Shown: one piece after another, positions 6,153 to 6,533 of the stretch
Layout: every line of letters starts with the position of its first letter
Position numbering within the stretch: the stretch's first letter is position 1
Assembly: GCA_027043685.1 (NCBI GenBank)
Contig: JALUFI010000013.1
Location: forward strand, 1-6,533
Reading direction: 5' to 3'
DNA: 6,533 nt
From: Pyrodictiaceae archaeon
GTDB taxonomy: Archaea > Thermoproteota > Thermoprotei_A > Sulfolobales > Pyrodictiaceae
Notes under the pieces: generated by a model
What the model saw: only the letters and a program-made list of their open reading frames with translations
Told to the model about the DNA's origin: nothing
Databases searched by the model: none
Position numbers and translations under genes: made by a program

Positions 6153-6199
6153 TGGTTAACTCTACCAGCCGGGGAGTTAAGTGGCAGTTAACTTCACCA
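6153..6199. repeat. Cluster of TTAAC-centred repeats
   Basis: TGGTTAACTCTACCA (6153-6167) and TGGCAGTTAACTTCACCA (6182-6199) share TGG, TTAACT and ACCA in the same order; between them GGAGTTAAG (6173-6181) forms an inverted match to the first (TTAACTC against GAGTTAA). This is an AT-containing island in otherwise GC-rich DNA and looks like a group of binding sites for one protein. It lies about 270 bp upstream of the leftward transporter start and about 190 bp inside the gap after the right-edge gene. Confidence 0.5.
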
Positions 6200-6382
6200 A
6201 GCCGCCACGACGCCACCCAGCCAAGGCCACGGCCAGCGAGGACGCTTCGAGCCACAGCCCGGCCGCCGCAGAGGCCCCCACCGAGCCCCATCCCCGGCGC
6301 CAGGGGAGGCCACGGACACGCATGGAGAGGGCAAGGGTGATACACCGGGCCGGGCACGCATGGGCCCCGGCGTCCCCAGGGG

Positions 6383-6533
6383 CTAGCCTCCGCGACTCCC
6401 CCGCAGCCTCCGCGTCCTAGCCAGGCCCCGGGCCTCGTCCAGGGCGCGGAGCAGCAGCACCCCACGGAGCCCCGGAGACCTGTCGACCACCACCCGTCCC
6501 CGGCGAAGCGCCTCGGCCCGGAGCAGCGGCGGC
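6383..6533 (-). CDS. C-terminal fragment of an unidentified protein (cut by window edge)
   Basis: Forty-nine codons run in from the right edge to a TAG at 6383-6385. The codons have the base pattern of real genes in this window (G/C in third position, mixed second position). The peptide has a beta-strand-like GRVVVDRSPG followed by an amphipathic helix VLLLRALDEARGLA and a basic Arg/Gly tail. Two other frames are also open across the edge but give Cys/Trp/Gly- or Pro/Gly-rich sequence, so this frame is preferred. I do not recognise the family from this much sequence, and the start lies outside the window. Confidence 0.5.
   Translation of the reverse strand, partial: PPLLRAEALRRGRVVVDRSPGLRGVLLLRALDEARGLARTRRLRGSRGG

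Larger units (their letters stand above)
5986..6382. other. Gene-poor intergenic stretch with repeats
   Basis: I see no convincing gene here. Open frames exist on both strands but give Pro/Ala/Arg/Ser- or Gly/Cys/Trp-rich products with poor protein character. A leftward T5 run lies at 5992-5996 and could terminate a leftward transcript coming from the gene at the right edge. The stretch contains a 17-bp direct repeat with 28-nt period and a cluster of TTAAC motifs, listed separately. A 79-codon frame from GTG 6181 has a GGGGAG four bases upstream, but low-complexity content and antisense overlap with the right-edge gene argue against it. Confidence 0.4.

Noticed and set aside
6096..6199. Possible CRISPR-like array
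   Set aside because: There are only two copies of the 17-bp unit with 11-bp gaps; repeats and spacers are far too short and too few.
6181..6420. 79-codon open frame on the + strand with a GGGGAG upstream
   Set aside because: Its content is low-complexity Pro/Ala/Ser/Arg, it overlaps the right-edge fragment antisense, and its start sits inside the TTAAC repeat cluster.
5980..6465. 161-codon open frame on the - strand
   Set aside because: The product is dominated by Gly, Cys, Trp and Pro and lacks protein-like patterning. It overlaps in another frame the more gene-like right-edge fragment and runs into the AT-rich promoter area.

Overview
The window looks like chromosomal DNA of a hyperthermophilic archaeon, most likely a crenarchaeote (Thermoproteota). 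The reasons are the gene families present (a KaiC/GvpD-type ATPase and a Bat-type HTH_10 regulator), heavy use of AGG arginine and ATA isoleucine codons in very GC-rich DNA, short GGAGG-type ribosome sites, GTG starts, and promoters that show up as isolated AT-rich islands. The species cannot be named from the sequence; Desulfurococcales/Pyrodictiaceae-like is a guess.

Layout, left to right. (1) 75-1559 (+): two-domain RecA-fold ATPase of the KaiC/GvpD/RAD55 class, with an intact N-terminal P-loop and a C-terminal domain whose Walker A motif has decayed. (2) 1610-1933 (+): small, mainly helical protein of unknown function, probably co-transcribed with the ATPase. (3) A hairpin at 1937-1960 separates it from the convergent gene at 1976-2776 (-), a Cys-rich Bat-type (HTH_10) transcription regulator. 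(4) A 407-bp divergent region with an AT-rich promoter island at 2945-2970 lies between the regulator and hemA. (5) About 3184-4551 (+): glutamyl-tRNA reductase, the committed step of C5 tetrapyrrole synthesis. (6) A 173-bp convergent gap carries a T5 terminator for the leftward gene. (7) 4725-5885 (-): ten-helix TDT/SLAC1-family anion or organic-acid transporter. It has a TATA box, a perfect palindrome in its leader and a strong Shine-Dalgarno that fixes the start. (8) About 500 bp with no convincing gene (5886-6382) holds a 28-nt-period direct repeat and a cluster of TTAAC motifs. (9) 6383-6533 (-): C-terminal end of an unidentified gene cut by the window edge.

How the parts may fit together: the ATPase plus its small neighbour looks like a nucleotide-dependent signalling or regulatory module. 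The Bat-type regulator sits divergent to hemA and could control tetrapyrrole synthesis in response to a redox, metal or heme signal through its CxxCxxC cluster. The transporter has its own controlled promoter. Those links are inference from gene order; the family assignments of the ATPase, the regulator, hemA and the transporter are firm. No RNA genes, CRISPR arrays or insertion sequences were found.
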